This document shows positions 14,674-22,123 of a stretch of 23,668 nt of DNA, piece by piece (position 1 is the first letter of the stretch; each line of letters opens with the position of its first letter). Below the pieces are notes generated by a model. It was not told the DNA's origin. It made no database searches and worked only from the letters and a program-made list of their open reading frames with translations. The DNA lies in assembly GCA_035906235.1 (NCBI GenBank), contig JAMIFN010000136.1, forward strand, positions 1-23,668, read 5' to 3'. The stretch comes from JAMIFN01 sp035906235. GTDB taxonomy: Bacteria; Pseudomonadota; Gammaproteobacteria; Burkholderiales; Burkholderiaceae_C. A program made the position numbers and the translations under genes.

Positions 14674-14726
14674 ATAGCTGCTCAGGCAGGTTTTACGGCT
14701 TAAAATGCCAAAAACACCCTTAAAAA
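14674..14726 (+). repeat. Interspersed ~53-bp repeat, copy C
   Basis: The best-formed copy: AGCTGCTCAGGCAGGTTTT, then ACGGCTTAAAATGCC, then AAAAACACCCTTAAAAA. GGCA-gg-TTTTA and TAAAA-TGCC pair to form a bulged hairpin. It fills the gap between the Mth938-like gene and rluF, and contains the TAA stop codon of rluF (14720-14722, minus). Confidence 0.8.
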
Positions 14727-15508
14727 CGCTCGTGGGGCTGAAGAAAACGCCAAGCCCCCAGGGGCAAATGCCCCAGCATGATGCGGCCTATGCGGATGCG
14801 CTTGAGGCCGATGACATGCAGGCCCACGGCCTCGCACATGCGGCGAATTTGGCGTTTTTTGCCCTCGGTCAGCACAAAGCGCAATTGCTCGCCATTTTGC
14901 CAATCGACCTGCGCGGGTTTGAGTGCCTGCCCGTCTAGGCTCAGGCCGTGGCGCAGCAGGGCTAGCCGTTCGGCCGGAAAACGCGGCGCGATGTCCAGCT
15001 CTTGCCCCTGCCAGCTCACGCGCACCAAATATTCTTTGCTGATTTCAGACTGCTCGCCAATGATGGTTTTGGCCACGCGCCCGTCTTGCGTCAGCACCAG
15101 CAGCCCGGTGGAATCAATATCGAGCCGCCCCGCAGGGGCGAGGCCACGCAGAATTTGCGGGCTAAAGCGCCGCGCTTGCGCGGGCTTGAGGCCAGGCGGC
15201 AGCCACAAATTGCGCGGGCCAATGATGGAAGCCGCATTTTGGTAGCCGTGCTCGGCTTGGCCGCTGACCACGCCTATGGGTTTATGCAGCAAGATGGTGG
15301 CCAGTTGTTGCTGTTTTTCTTCGGCTTTTTTATCGACGCGCACCGCGTCTTGGGCGCTGACTTTGACGCCCATGCCTGCCACTTCGCCATTGACTTGCAC
15401 CCAGCCGCGCTCGATCCAGCTATCGGCTTCGCGGCGCGAGCAAAAGCCCAAATCGGCTAGGCGTTTGTTCAGGCGGATCAGCTCAGGTGCGGGGGCGGGT
15501 GTAGTCAT
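14720..15508 (-). CDS. rluF: RsuA/RluB/RluF-family pseudouridine synthase, RluF-like
   Basis: An enzyme that isomerises uridine to pseudouridine in ribosomal RNA; RluF acts on helix 74-75 of 23S rRNA in E. coli. The 262 residues include an N-terminal S4 RNA-binding domain (IRLNKRLADLGFCSRREAD...VQVNGE, about 11-57), the LLHKPIGVVSG strand, the catalytic loop with the active Asp in PAGRLDIDSTGLL, and the C-terminal KKRQIRRMCEAVGL followed by LKRIRIGRIML. The C-terminal part resembles E. coli RluF most, but RluB/RluF assignment by eye is uncertain. selO ends 12 bp upstream of the start, suggesting an operon. The stop codon lies in repeat copy C, so the last residues (HERF) abut repeat DNA. Confidence 0.88.
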   Translation of the reverse strand: MTTPAPAPELIRLNKRLADLGFCSRREADSWIERGWVQVNGEVAGMGVKVSAQDAVRVDKKAEEKQQQLATILLHKPIGVVSGQAEHGYQNAASIIGPRNLWLPPGLKPAQARRFSPQILRGLAPAGRLDIDSTGLLVLTQDGRVAKTIIGEQSEISKEYLVRVSWQGQELDIAPRFPAERLALLRHGLSLDGQALKPAQVDWQNGEQLRFVLTEGKKRQIRRMCEAVGLHVIGLKRIRIGRIMLGHLPLGAWRFLQPHERF

Positions 15509-15520
15509 AGGGCCGGGTGT

Positions 15521-17053
15521 TTAAGACGAGCAAGACACGGCAATGCCTGCCGCCCAATCGGGCGGAAAATCGGCGTAGGCTTGGGTAGCGGCGGTGTCGG
15601 TATAGGGGTTTTGCAGGGCGGTGTGCAGGCGTTCTAGCGGGGCAAAGTCGCCGGCTTCAGCGGCGGCGATGGCCTCTTGCGCCAGGTGGTTGCGCAGCAC
15701 GATGCTGGGGTTGTGTTGCAAGGTGTTTTTTAAGGCTGTTTTGGCCGATTCTTGGCGTAGAAGCTGCCCCAGCAGCTCTTGAAAAGAGAGCAGCCAAGCG
15801 TCGAAATTTTGCCTTTGCAAGAACAAATCGCGCACGGGGGCAAAGATGCTTGAGGCGTTTTCCTTGGCCTCGTCTTGGGTGTCGGCAAAACTGGCTACAG
15901 CCTCGGCCCAGCGCCGCCAAAATATCGTCCAGTCCACGCGTTCGGCGGCCAGCAAATCCAACAGTTTTTGCAGCAGCGGCAAGCTGCGCTCGTCTAGCTC
16001 AGGCAGGCCGATTTTGCCTGCCATGCGCTGCTGCCAAGCCTGGCTGTAGAGCGTGCCAAATTGTTCTAGCTGCTCAATCAAGCCCGCGCTGGCGGCTTCT
16101 TCGCCCAGTTTGCCCGCTAGCAGGGGCATCAGGGCTTGGCCTAGGCAAAATAAATTCCAGCGCATGATGGCGGGCTGGCGGCTGTAGCGGTAGCGCCCGC
16201 CAGTGTCGGAATGGTTGCAGATGTGCTCAGGGTCAAAGCCATCCAGCCACTGAAACGGGCCGTAATCGAGCGTTAGCCCGAGGATGCTCATATTGTCGGT
16301 ATTCATCACGCCGTGGCAAAAGCCCACCGCCTGCCAAGCGGCGACCAAGCTGGCGCTGCGCTGCACAACTTGCCCCAAAAAAGCCAGCACAGGCACTTCA
16401 GCCTGCGCGCAATTGGGGTAATAGCGGGCAATCACGGTATCCGCCAGCACTTGCAGCAAAACGCTGTCGCCCGTGCGTGCGGCGTGCGCGGCGAAATGTT
16501 CAAAATGCCCAAAACGCACAAAGCTGGGGGCGCTGCGGGTCAGCACGGCGGCGCTTTCTAGGCTTTCGCGCTGCACGCCTGCGGGCGAGCCGACGATGGC
16601 CAGCGCCTCGGTCGTGGGGATGCCCAGCCCGCGCATGGCGGCACTGGCTAAATATTCGCGCACGGTAGAGCGCAGCACGGCGCGGCCATCGCCGCCACGC
16701 GAATAGGGCGTGCGCCCCGCACCTTTGAGCTGGATTTCTTGCACCCCAGCGGGCGTGTCGATTTGCCCCAGACACAGGGCGCGGCCATCGCCCAACTGCC
16801 CCGCCCAGTGGCCAAACTGGTGGCCGCTATAAACGCTGGCGTGAAATTCGGCAGCGTTTTCCACATTGCCAGCCAGTAAAGCCAAGGCGCTATCGCTAGC
16901 CAGCCAATCGGCAGCCAAGCCCCAAGTTTGCGCCAGCGCCAAATGGCGCGCCACCCAATGCGGCTGCGGCAGGGGCTGCACAGGCAGGCGGCTGGCAAAG
17001 GCCGAGCCTAAGCCAGGCAGTAGGCTGGGGCTAAAGTGAGGAGTGCTAGGCAT
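15521..17053 (-). CDS. selO: Protein adenylyltransferase SelO (YdiU family)
   Basis: SelO has a kinase-like fold with ATP bound in reversed orientation. It transfers AMP to Ser, Thr and Tyr residues of proteins and is linked to redox stress. The 510 residues match bacterial SelO. Seen: SGHQFGHWAGQLGDGRA (about 75-91); QLKGAGRTPYSRGGDGRA; VLRSTVREYLAS; GVMNTDNMSILGLTLDYGP with the metal-binding Asn/Asp pair; PSIVLRNHLAQEAI; and NPYTD near the end. It ends VSCSS; in the human protein the equivalent Cys is selenocysteine in a terminal U-S-S. The ATG is the family start. The gene lies 30 bp downstream of the S49 peptidase and 12 bp upstream of rluF, all on the minus strand. Confidence 0.96.
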   Translation of the reverse strand: MPSTPHFSPSLLPGLGSAFASRLPVQPLPQPHWVARHLALAQTWGLAADWLASDSALALLAGNVENAAEFHASVYSGHQFGHWAGQLGDGRALCLGQIDTPAGVQEIQLKGAGRTPYSRGGDGRAVLRSTVREYLASAAMRGLGIPTTEALAIVGSPAGVQRESLESAAVLTRSAPSFVRFGHFEHFAAHAARTGDSVLLQVLADTVIARYYPNCAQAEVPVLAFLGQVVQRSASLVAAWQAVGFCHGVMNTDNMSILGLTLDYGPFQWLDGFDPEHICNHSDTGGRYRYSRQPAIMRWNLFCLGQALMPLLAGKLGEEAASAGLIEQLEQFGTLYSQAWQQRMAGKIGLPELDERSLPLLQKLLDLLAAERVDWTIFWRRWAEAVASFADTQDEAKENASSIFAPVRDLFLQRQNFDAWLLSFQELLGQLLRQESAKTALKNTLQHNPSIVLRNHLAQEAIAAAEAGDFAPLERLHTALQNPYTDTAATQAYADFPPDWAAGIAVSCSS

Positions 17054-17083
17054 GTGGGCGGGAGGGCGGCGGTGTGAGATGCC

Positions 17084-18070
17084 TTAGCGCAGACGCGCCT
17101 GCAGCCCCAGAGCGCCGCTCATACTCTCCCCCATGCCTGCGCCCAGCTTTTTGGCCAAGCGTTCGGCCATGTTCTCGCTGGGGGTGTAGTCCACAATATC
17201 TTCGGCTTTGACCACATCACGGGCGACTTGGTCTAGGCTGCCCACTTTGTCGGCTAAGCCGAGCTTGATGGCGTTTTGCCCCGTCCAAAATTTGCCAGTA
17301 AAGACATTGGCATCGGCTGGCAGGCGCTTGCCTCGGCCTTCTTTGACGACCGCAATAAATTGCTGATGAATTTCGTCCAACATGGCTTGCGCGTGCGCCA
17401 CTTGCTCGGGGTTTTGCGGGCTGAAGGGGTCGAGCATGCCTTTGTCGGTGCCAGCCGTCAGCAGGCGGCGCTCAACGCCGAGTTTCTCCATGGTGCCGGT
17501 AAAGCCAAAGCCGTCCATCAACACGCCGATGCTGCCGACCAAGCTGGCTTTGTCGACATAAATCTCGTCGGCTGAGGCGGCGATGTAGTAGGCGGCGGAG
17601 GCGCACATTTCATCGACCACGACATAAACTTTTTTATGGTGTTTGGCCTTGAGGCGGCGGATTTCATCGTTGATTTGCCCAGCCTGCACGGGGCTGCCGC
17701 CAGGCGAGTTGATGCGCAGCATCACGGCCTGGGCGCCACTGGCTTCAAAAGCTTCGCGCAGAGCGGGCAACAAAAGATCGGCGCTGGCTGGAGTGTCCGA
17801 GCCAATTTCACCCTGAATATTGATGAGGGCGGTGTGCGGAGCGGCGTGTAGCGCAGCATTGGCTTTTTCGGCGTTATTGTCCCAGAACATGGCGATCACC
17901 CCAGCCAAGAGCAACATCCACAACAGGCTTTTGATGATGCGCCAGCGGCGCGTGGCCTTGGATTCGTTAATTTGTGCTAACAAGAGTTTTTCTATGGTGG
18001 CGCGTTCCCAGCCGGCGGGGCTGGGGCTGAGGATGCGGTTGCTAGAGGCGTTGTTGCTGATGTCGTCCAT
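17084..18070 (-). CDS. S49 family signal peptide peptidase (SppA-like)
   Basis: A membrane-bound serine protease that would degrade cleaved signal peptides and other membrane fragments. The 328 residues match the short, single-domain SppA form rather than E. coli SppA (about 618). Seen: one transmembrane segment (SLLWMLLLAGVIAMFW, about 49-64) with the N-terminus inside; IQGEIGSDTPA; LRINSPGGSP; the probable nucleophile Ser in EMCASAAYYIAASAD; VGSIGVLMDG; and a candidate catalytic Lys in TAGTDKGMLDPFSP, the usual Lys block of these proteins. It starts 48 bp after the Rieske stop and precedes selO. The Rieske-S49 pairing is common in Burkholderiales from my recall. Confidence 0.93.
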   Translation of the reverse strand: MDDISNNASSNRILSPSPAGWERATIEKLLLAQINESKATRRWRIIKSLLWMLLLAGVIAMFWDNNAEKANAALHAAPHTALINIQGEIGSDTPASADLLLPALREAFEASGAQAVMLRINSPGGSPVQAGQINDEIRRLKAKHHKKVYVVVDEMCASAAYYIAASADEIYVDKASLVGSIGVLMDGFGFTGTMEKLGVERRLLTAGTDKGMLDPFSPQNPEQVAHAQAMLDEIHQQFIAVVKEGRGKRLPADANVFTGKFWTGQNAIKLGLADKVGSLDQVARDVVKAEDIVDYTPSENMAERLAKKLGAGMGESMSGALGLQARLR

Positions 18071-18118
18071 GAATGGCGCTTTGCAAAAAAGGAGAAGGAA
18101 AAAAGGAAATAGGGGGGC

Positions 18119-18487
18119 TTAAAGCGGAGAGGGAAGAAGATTCCACGCAGGCTGCCAATACACGGCATTATCGCTTTCTGTACAGACAATTTTATGCAGC
18201 GGCCCGCGTCCAGGGCCGCCCAAACAGGCTCCGCTATCGGGGGCAAAAATCGCGCCGTGGTTGGCGCAGACCAAATACTGGCCGCTGGCATCAAAAAATT
18301 TACCAGGCTGCCAATCGAGCTCGAGCGCCACATGGCTGCAGCGGTTGATGTAGGCGTGGACTTGCCCTTGGTAGCGCAACGCAAAAGCCGGGCAGGTTTG
18401 GCCACCAAAAAGCACCATAAAAGCAAAGGCCAGCCCGCCTTCGCGCAGGGTGTCGCTGCTGCAGAGATAAATGCCAGGTTCAGACAT
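18119..18487 (-). CDS. Rieske [2Fe-2S] domain protein
   Basis: A small soluble ferredoxin-like Rieske protein. In the 122 residues from the ATG at 18487, the cluster ligands are visible as RCSH (C-x-H) and, about 30 residues later, VCANH (C-x2-H), with the usual GAIFAPDSGACLGGPG loop after the second pair. There is no oxygenase catalytic domain, membrane anchor or signal peptide, so it is probably an electron carrier or a regulatory partner of unknown function. A TTG nine codons earlier could lengthen it, but MSEPGIYLC is the better family start. No Shine-Dalgarno is visible. TATAAT at 18517-18522 (minus), within repeat copy D, might be its -10. Its neighbours are bioD upstream and the S49 peptidase downstream. 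Confidence 0.92.
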   Translation of the reverse strand: MSEPGIYLCSSDTLREGGLAFAFMVLFGGQTCPAFALRYQGQVHAYINRCSHVALELDWQPGKFFDASGQYLVCANHGAIFAPDSGACLGGPGRGPLHKIVCTESDNAVYWQPAWNLLPSPL

Positions 18488-18516
18488 GGGGTGAGGGGGC
18501 TGGGGGTGGTGCAAAA

Positions 18517-18568
18517 ATTATAGGTGTTTTTGCCGTTTCAGCCCGTAAAACCTGCCTGAGTAGCTCAT
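18517..18568 (-). repeat. Interspersed ~53-bp repeat, copy D
   Basis: On the minus strand, AGCTACTCAGGCAGGTTTT, then ACGGGCTGAAACGGC, then AAAAACACCTATAAT. It lies between the bioD stop and the Rieske start, with its orientation opposite to the other copies. Relative to copy C the tail has become TATAAT, which could act as a promoter element. Confidence 0.75.
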
Positions 18569-18585
18569 GTTTTTAAAGTATTGAT

Positions 18586-19284
18586 TTACGCAAGAGCCAC
18601 GGTTTGCAGGCATTGGGCTGCGGCTTGCACCCGCTCATGCAAGGGCAGTTCGGGCATATAGGGCACGGTGCCCAGCAGGGGCGCGGGCAGCAGGGCTTGC
18701 AGCGCCAAGATGTTGTCGTCTAAATACGGCATATCGGTTTCCACGCAATTGGCCACCCAGCCCGCCAGCGGCAGGCCACGGGCGGCCAAAACTTCTGCCG
18801 TAAGCAGGGCGTGGTTGATGCAGCCCAAGCGCATACCCACCACCAGCACCACGGGCAAAGCCAGGCTTTGGTGGATGGCGCTAAAAACTTCTGCCGTGTT
18901 GAGCCGTGGGTGGATGGACAGGGGCACCAGCAGGCCGCCTGCACCTTCTACCACCAGTGCGTCGCATTGCGCCGCCAGCATCTGCGCTGCGCTGACGATG
19001 GGCTGGGTTTGCAGCGCCAGGTTTTCTTCTTGCGCGGCGATATGTGGGGCGCAGGCGCTGCGCAATAAATAGCTACAACATTGCGCGGCGCTAATCGCTG
19101 GGCGGCTGTAGTGGCGCAGCAGCTCGACATCTTCATTCGTGCCATCAGGCTCGCAGCCTGCGGCTATGGGTTTGTAGCCGGCAACCCGCTTAAAGCGCTG
19201 TGCCAAACGCAGGAGCAGCGCGGCGCTGATCAAACTTTTGCCCACACCCGTATCGGTGCCGGTGACGATAAAACCTTGCATCAT
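18586..19284 (-). CDS. bioD: Dethiobiotin synthase
   Basis: BioD closes the ureido ring, making dethiobiotin from 7,8-diaminopelargonate, CO2 and ATP, the penultimate step of biotin synthesis. The 232 residues are typical. Seen: the P-loop GTDTGVGKS near the N-terminus; GYKPIAAGC; and VEGAGGLLVPL, the dethiobiotin-synthase signature in the middle; then VVLVVGMRLGCINHALLT and GWVANCV. The start ATG (19282-19284) overlaps the bioF stop in an ATGA, so translation is coupled, and AAGGG lies just upstream inside bioF. The frame is open further upstream, but that part is antisense-like noise over bioF. bioA and bioB are not in the window. Confidence 0.95.
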   Translation of the reverse strand: MMQGFIVTGTDTGVGKSLISAALLLRLAQRFKRVAGYKPIAAGCEPDGTNEDVELLRHYSRPAISAAQCCSYLLRSACAPHIAAQEENLALQTQPIVSAAQMLAAQCDALVVEGAGGLLVPLSIHPRLNTAEVFSAIHQSLALPVVLVVGMRLGCINHALLTAEVLAARGLPLAGWVANCVETDMPYLDDNILALQALLPAPLLGTVPYMPELPLHERVQAAAQCLQTVALA

Positions 19285-20492
19285 TGCCCTTTTAAGTTTT
19301 GCGCCGCTTGCACAAAAGCCGCCAGCAGCGCTGCAATGTCTTCTTGCCTGTGCGTGGCGTTTAAAGTAAAGCGCAGGCGCGCCGTGCCCGCAGGCACGGT
19401 GGGTGGGCGGATGGCGCTGACGCGAAAGCCCGCCGCGTCCAAGGCCGCAGCCAAAGCCAGTGCCGTGGTGTTGTCGCCCACCACCAGGGGCTGAATGGCG
19501 CTGGCGCTGTCCATCAATTGCCAGGGCAGGGCAAGCTTGGCCAGCGCCGCCTGCATAGCACTGCGAAATACGCTGATGAGCAGCTGCAATTGCTCGCGCC
19601 GCATGGCGCCTTCGCCGCCCTGCATCAGCGCCATGCTGGTTTGCAGCGCCTGCGCCATGGCGGGTGATGAGGCGGTGGTGTAGATATAAGGGCGGGCAGT
19701 TTGCGTCAGCCATTCCACCACGGGCTGGGGCGCAATAATCGCCGCGCCCGCGCAGCCTGCGGCTTTGCCAAAAGTGGCTACCACGCACAGGCGCTGCGCC
19801 CCTTGCAGGCCAAAATGCGCAGCTGTGCCTTGGCCGTGCGCGCCCAGCGTGCCCAGGCCGTGGGCATCGTCCATCAGAACCCAGGCTTGGTATTGCTCGG
19901 CCAACTGCAGCAGACGCGGCAAATCGACAATATCGCCATCCATGCTAAACACCCCATCGGTAACGATGAGCTTGTGCGCGCTGCTGCTGGCCTGCAATTG
20001 GCGCTCCAGCGCGGCGTAATCGGCATGCGGGTAACGCCGCACTTGGCACTGCGTTTGCGCCCGCGCCAAGAGCGCACCGTCTATCAAGCTGGCGTGGTTT
20101 AACTTATCGGCAAAAATAGTAGTGTTGCCATCGGCCAAACCTGTCAGCAGTGCCAGATTGGCCATATAGCCGGTGCTGAAGGACAGCGCCGCCGCTTGTG
20201 CAATATGGGGCGCAAACCACGCTGCCAGCGCCTCATCTAAGGCCTGATGCGCCGCGCTATGCCCGCTGATCAGGTGCGAACCGCCCGAGCCTGTGCCGTA
20301 GCGCCGCGCACCTTCGGCCAAGGCCGCGGCCAAATCGGGGTGCTGCATCAGCCCCAAATAATCGTTGCTGCAAAAAATTTGGCTAGCTTGCTCGCGGCTA
20401 TGGGTCACGCGGGTTTGGCGGTAGAGCGCCTGCGCCCGGCGCTCTTGCGTTTGCGCCTGCCAATGGGCGAGGGTGGGGTCGATGCTGTGCAT
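19281..20492 (-). CDS. bioF: 8-amino-7-oxononanoate synthase
   Basis: BioF is a PLP-dependent alpha-oxoamine synthase joining pimeloyl-ACP (or -CoA) and alanine, the first committed step of biotin ring assembly. From the ATG at 20492 it has 403 residues. Seen: NDYLGLMQHP; GTGSGGSHLISGHS; the substrate His region NHASLIDGALLA; VLMDDAHGLGTLG with the PLP-contacting Asp and His; and the PLP-lysine in VATFGKAAGCAGAAI. The open frame extends 37 codons upstream, but MHSIDPTLAHW is the natural beginning. TACAAT at 20500-20505 lies 7 nt before this ATG and there is no Shine-Dalgarno, so the mRNA may be leaderless. It overlaps bioD by 4 nt. Confidence 0.95.
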   Translation of the reverse strand: MHSIDPTLAHWQAQTQERRAQALYRQTRVTHSREQASQIFCSNDYLGLMQHPDLAAALAEGARRYGTGSGGSHLISGHSAAHQALDEALAAWFAPHIAQAAALSFSTGYMANLALLTGLADGNTTIFADKLNHASLIDGALLARAQTQCQVRRYPHADYAALERQLQASSSAHKLIVTDGVFSMDGDIVDLPRLLQLAEQYQAWVLMDDAHGLGTLGAHGQGTAAHFGLQGAQRLCVVATFGKAAGCAGAAIIAPQPVVEWLTQTARPYIYTTASSPAMAQALQTSMALMQGGEGAMRREQLQLLISVFRSAMQAALAKLALPWQLMDSASAIQPLVVGDNTTALALAAALDAAGFRVSAIRPPTVPAGTARLRFTLNATHRQEDIAALLAAFVQAAQNLKGQ

Positions 20493-20499
20493 GGGGCAA

Positions 20500-20505
20500 A
20501 TTGTA
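20500..20505 (-). promoter_or_regulatory. Possible -10 element of a leaderless bioFD mRNA
   Basis: TACAAT on the minus strand, 7 nt before the bioF ATG. TTGGAA lies 21 bp upstream, too far for a standard -35, so the promoter call rests on the -10 and the absence of a ribosome-binding site. Confidence 0.4.
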
Positions 20506-20599
20506 GGCCGCAGGCCAAATGGAGTATTCCAACGGGATGCTGAACACGCGGGCAGATACTTGCCGTTTGCGGAATGGGGAGTGATCGGAAAGTTGGGTT

Positions 20600-20761
20600 T
20601 CAAATTTCGATGATTTTCAGCGTCAAGCTGGGTGCGACGCCCTCGATGATATCGTCACGCACGAGTACCTTCTGGCCGATGGCGGCGCTGCCGCGTGCGC
20701 GCCAAGCTAAGCGAATAGCATGCGGGCATAAGGGCTGATCTTCAGCCCTTTTTTTGCTGCG
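20600..20761 (-). pseudogene. Possible 3' fragment of an unidentified gene
   Basis: A 53-codon open frame on the minus strand without an ATG near its beginning. Its translation looks protein-like: HAIRLAWRARGSAAIGQKV, then LVRDDIIEGVAPS and LTLKIIEI before TGA. I do not recognise the family. The upstream end runs into the plus-strand terminator at 20730-20755, as if the 5' part of a gene had been lost. It may also be a chance open frame. Confidence 0.25.
20730..20755 (+). terminator. Orphan rho-independent terminator (plus strand)
   Basis: AAGGGCTGA-TCT-TCAGCCCTT followed directly by TTTTT, a textbook intrinsic terminator reading left to right. No plus-strand gene ends upstream of it: 13349-20492 is all minus strand, and 20493-20729 has no good plus-strand ORF. 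It may end an unannotated small RNA or limit antisense transcription. Confidence 0.85.
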
Positions 20762-20789
20762 CTAGTCTGGGTTATTTGCTATGTTAAAT

Positions 20790-20841
20790 ATAGCTACTAA
20801 GGCAGGATTTGCGGCTTAAACCGGCAATATTGCTTAAAAAT
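20790..20841 (+). repeat. Interspersed ~53-bp repeat, copy E
   Basis: The most diverged copy: ATAGCTACTAAGGCAGGATTT, written here as ATAGCTACTAAGG plus CAGGATTT, then GCGGCTTAAACCGGC and a TTAAAAAT end. It lies between the orphan terminator and the DUF808 gene. Confidence 0.65.
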
Positions 20842-20900
20842 AAGGCGGCGGACTTTCTCGATTACACTGCGCGCCATTCTGCAAAAAATGGGGAAAATTT

Positions 20901-21896
20901 ATGGCCGGAGCTAGTCTTTTAACCCTGCTCGACGATATTGCCGCCATCTTGGACGATGTGGCCTTAATGAGCAAAGTCGCTGCGAAGAAAAGCGCTGTCG
21001 TCGCCGACGATGTGGGTACCATGACCAAAATCGCTACGCAAAAAACAGCTGGCGTTTTGGGCGACGATTTGGCGCTCAATGCGCAACAAGTCGCCGGCGT
21101 GCGTGCCGATCGTGAGCTGCCCGTGGTCTGGGCGGTGGCGCGCGGCTCGGCTCTCAACAAAGCCATTTTGCTGCCTGCGGCCTTGGCCATCAGCGTGTTG
21201 GCGCCAAGTTTGATCACGCCCCTGCTGATGCTGGGCGGCGCCTATTTGTGCTTTGAAGGCGTCGAAAAAATCGCCCACAAACTGCTGCACAGCGCCAGCG
21301 AAGACGCGGCGGCGCACCAAGCGCACGCCCAAGCCAACGCCGATGCCAGCGTGGATATGCAGACGCTCGAGAAAAGCAAAATTCAAGGCGCGGTGCGCAC
21401 CGATTTCATCCTCTCGGCCGAAATCATCGTCATCGCCCTAGGCAGCGTAGCGCAAGCGCCCTTGCTGCAAAAAATTGGCGTGCTGCTAGCCATAGCCGTG
21501 CTGATGACCGTGGGCGTTTACGGCCTGGTGGCGGCCATTGTCAAGCTCGACGATTTGGGCCTGTGGCTGCACCGCCAACGCACCAGCTTGGCGCAGGAGC
21601 TGGGGCGTGGCATTTTGCGCGCCGCGCCTTGGTTGATGAAGTTTTTATCGCTAGCAGGCACAGCGGCCATGTTTTTGGTCGGCGGCGGCATCTTGGTGCA
21701 CGGCGTGCCCAGCTTGCACCACTGGGTGGAGGCCAGCGGCGCTGCCGTGGCACAAGGCGCTGCGGGCGGGCTGTGGCAGGCCTTGGCCGTCAACGGTCTG
21801 AACGCTGCCGTGGGCATCGCTGCAGGTGCGCTGATTTTGTTGCTGCTTACGCCGCTGCTACGCTGGAAACAAGGGCGGGCTGGGCGAGCGGGCTAA
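20901..21896 (+). CDS. DUF808 (YedI-like) inner membrane protein
   Basis: A 331-residue membrane protein of the DUF808/YedI family, of unknown function. Seen: the conserved N-terminus AGASLLTLLDDIAAILDDVA; the following VAAKKSAVVADDVGTM repeat-like amphipathic region with TAGVLGDDLALNA; PVVWAVARGSALNKAIL; then membrane segments around AILLPAALAISVLAPSLI, IIVIALGSVAQAPLL, IGVLLAIAVLMTVGVYGLV, FLSLAGTAAMFLVGGGILV and a final AAVGIAAGALILLLLTPLL. The start is supported by GGGGAAAA a few bases before the ATG. It stands alone between a repeat-bearing spacer and the hairpin at 21949. Family membership is clear; I cannot say what it transports or senses, if anything. Confidence 0.92.
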   Translation: MAGASLLTLLDDIAAILDDVALMSKVAAKKSAVVADDVGTMTKIATQKTAGVLGDDLALNAQQVAGVRADRELPVVWAVARGSALNKAILLPAALAISVLAPSLITPLLMLGGAYLCFEGVEKIAHKLLHSASEDAAAHQAHAQANADASVDMQTLEKSKIQGAVRTDFILSAEIIVIALGSVAQAPLLQKIGVLLAIAVLMTVGVYGLVAAIVKLDDLGLWLHRQRTSLAQELGRGILRAAPWLMKFLSLAGTAAMFLVGGGILVHGVPSLHHWVEASGAAVAQGAAGGLWQALAVNGLNAAVGIAAGALILLLLTPLLRWKQGRAGRAG

Positions 21897-21948
21897 GGGA
21901 GTTGCGCAGGGCTTCATTAAGCCCTAGCCTTGCGCTGCAGGAAATAAA

Positions 21949-21980
21949 AAAGGGATGCATACGCATCCCTTTGAATTTTG
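21949..21980 (+). terminator. Terminator after the DUF808 gene
   Basis: AAAGGGATGC and GCATCCCTTT form a perfect 10-bp stem with loop ATAC (21949-21972), followed by GAATTTT. The A-run before the stem would give a U-tract on the minus strand as well. Confidence 0.8.
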
Positions 21981-22123
21981 GTGGTGCAGTCGCGACCGAA
22001 ACCAAACCTATTCTCCGAGCATAAGCGCGTTTCTGCGTGTTTGCGAGGGGACAAGCGGGTGATGGGTTGTCTGTCTGCCGCAACACTTTTGCAAAAATCC
22101 TGCGACAACATGCCATCTTGCTA
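21981..22123. other. Spacer upstream of the type I secretion gene
   Basis: No gene was recognised here. It contains the short self-complementary TTTTGCAAAA around 22087-22096. Short open frames on both strands have no ribosome-binding site or protein-like composition. Sequence character changes across this spacer: genes to the left mix TTG with CTG for leucine, while the gene to the right uses almost only CTG. Confidence 0.5.

Noticed and set aside
15995..16008. Sixth copy of the interspersed repeat inside selO (AGCTCAGGCAGG)
   Set aside because: Only the 12-base core resembles the repeat; the surrounding DNA encodes conserved SelO residues and has no A-rich tail or loop.
19285..19788. Long N-terminal extension of bioD
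   Set aside because: It lies entirely antisense-frame over bioF on the same strand, and the family start with the ATGA overlap is clear.
20575..20742. 55-codon plus-strand ORF ending in the orphan terminator stem
   Set aside because: Composition is Ser/Arg-rich as expected for a shadow frame, no ribosome-binding site precedes it, and the opposite strand reads more like protein.
21978..22010. tRNA-like 3' end (minus strand ends GCACCACCA), possible attachment site at the island boundary
   Set aside because: The preceding 17 nt do not form a T-arm and no acceptor partner is found, so there is no tRNA gene or recognisable remnant.
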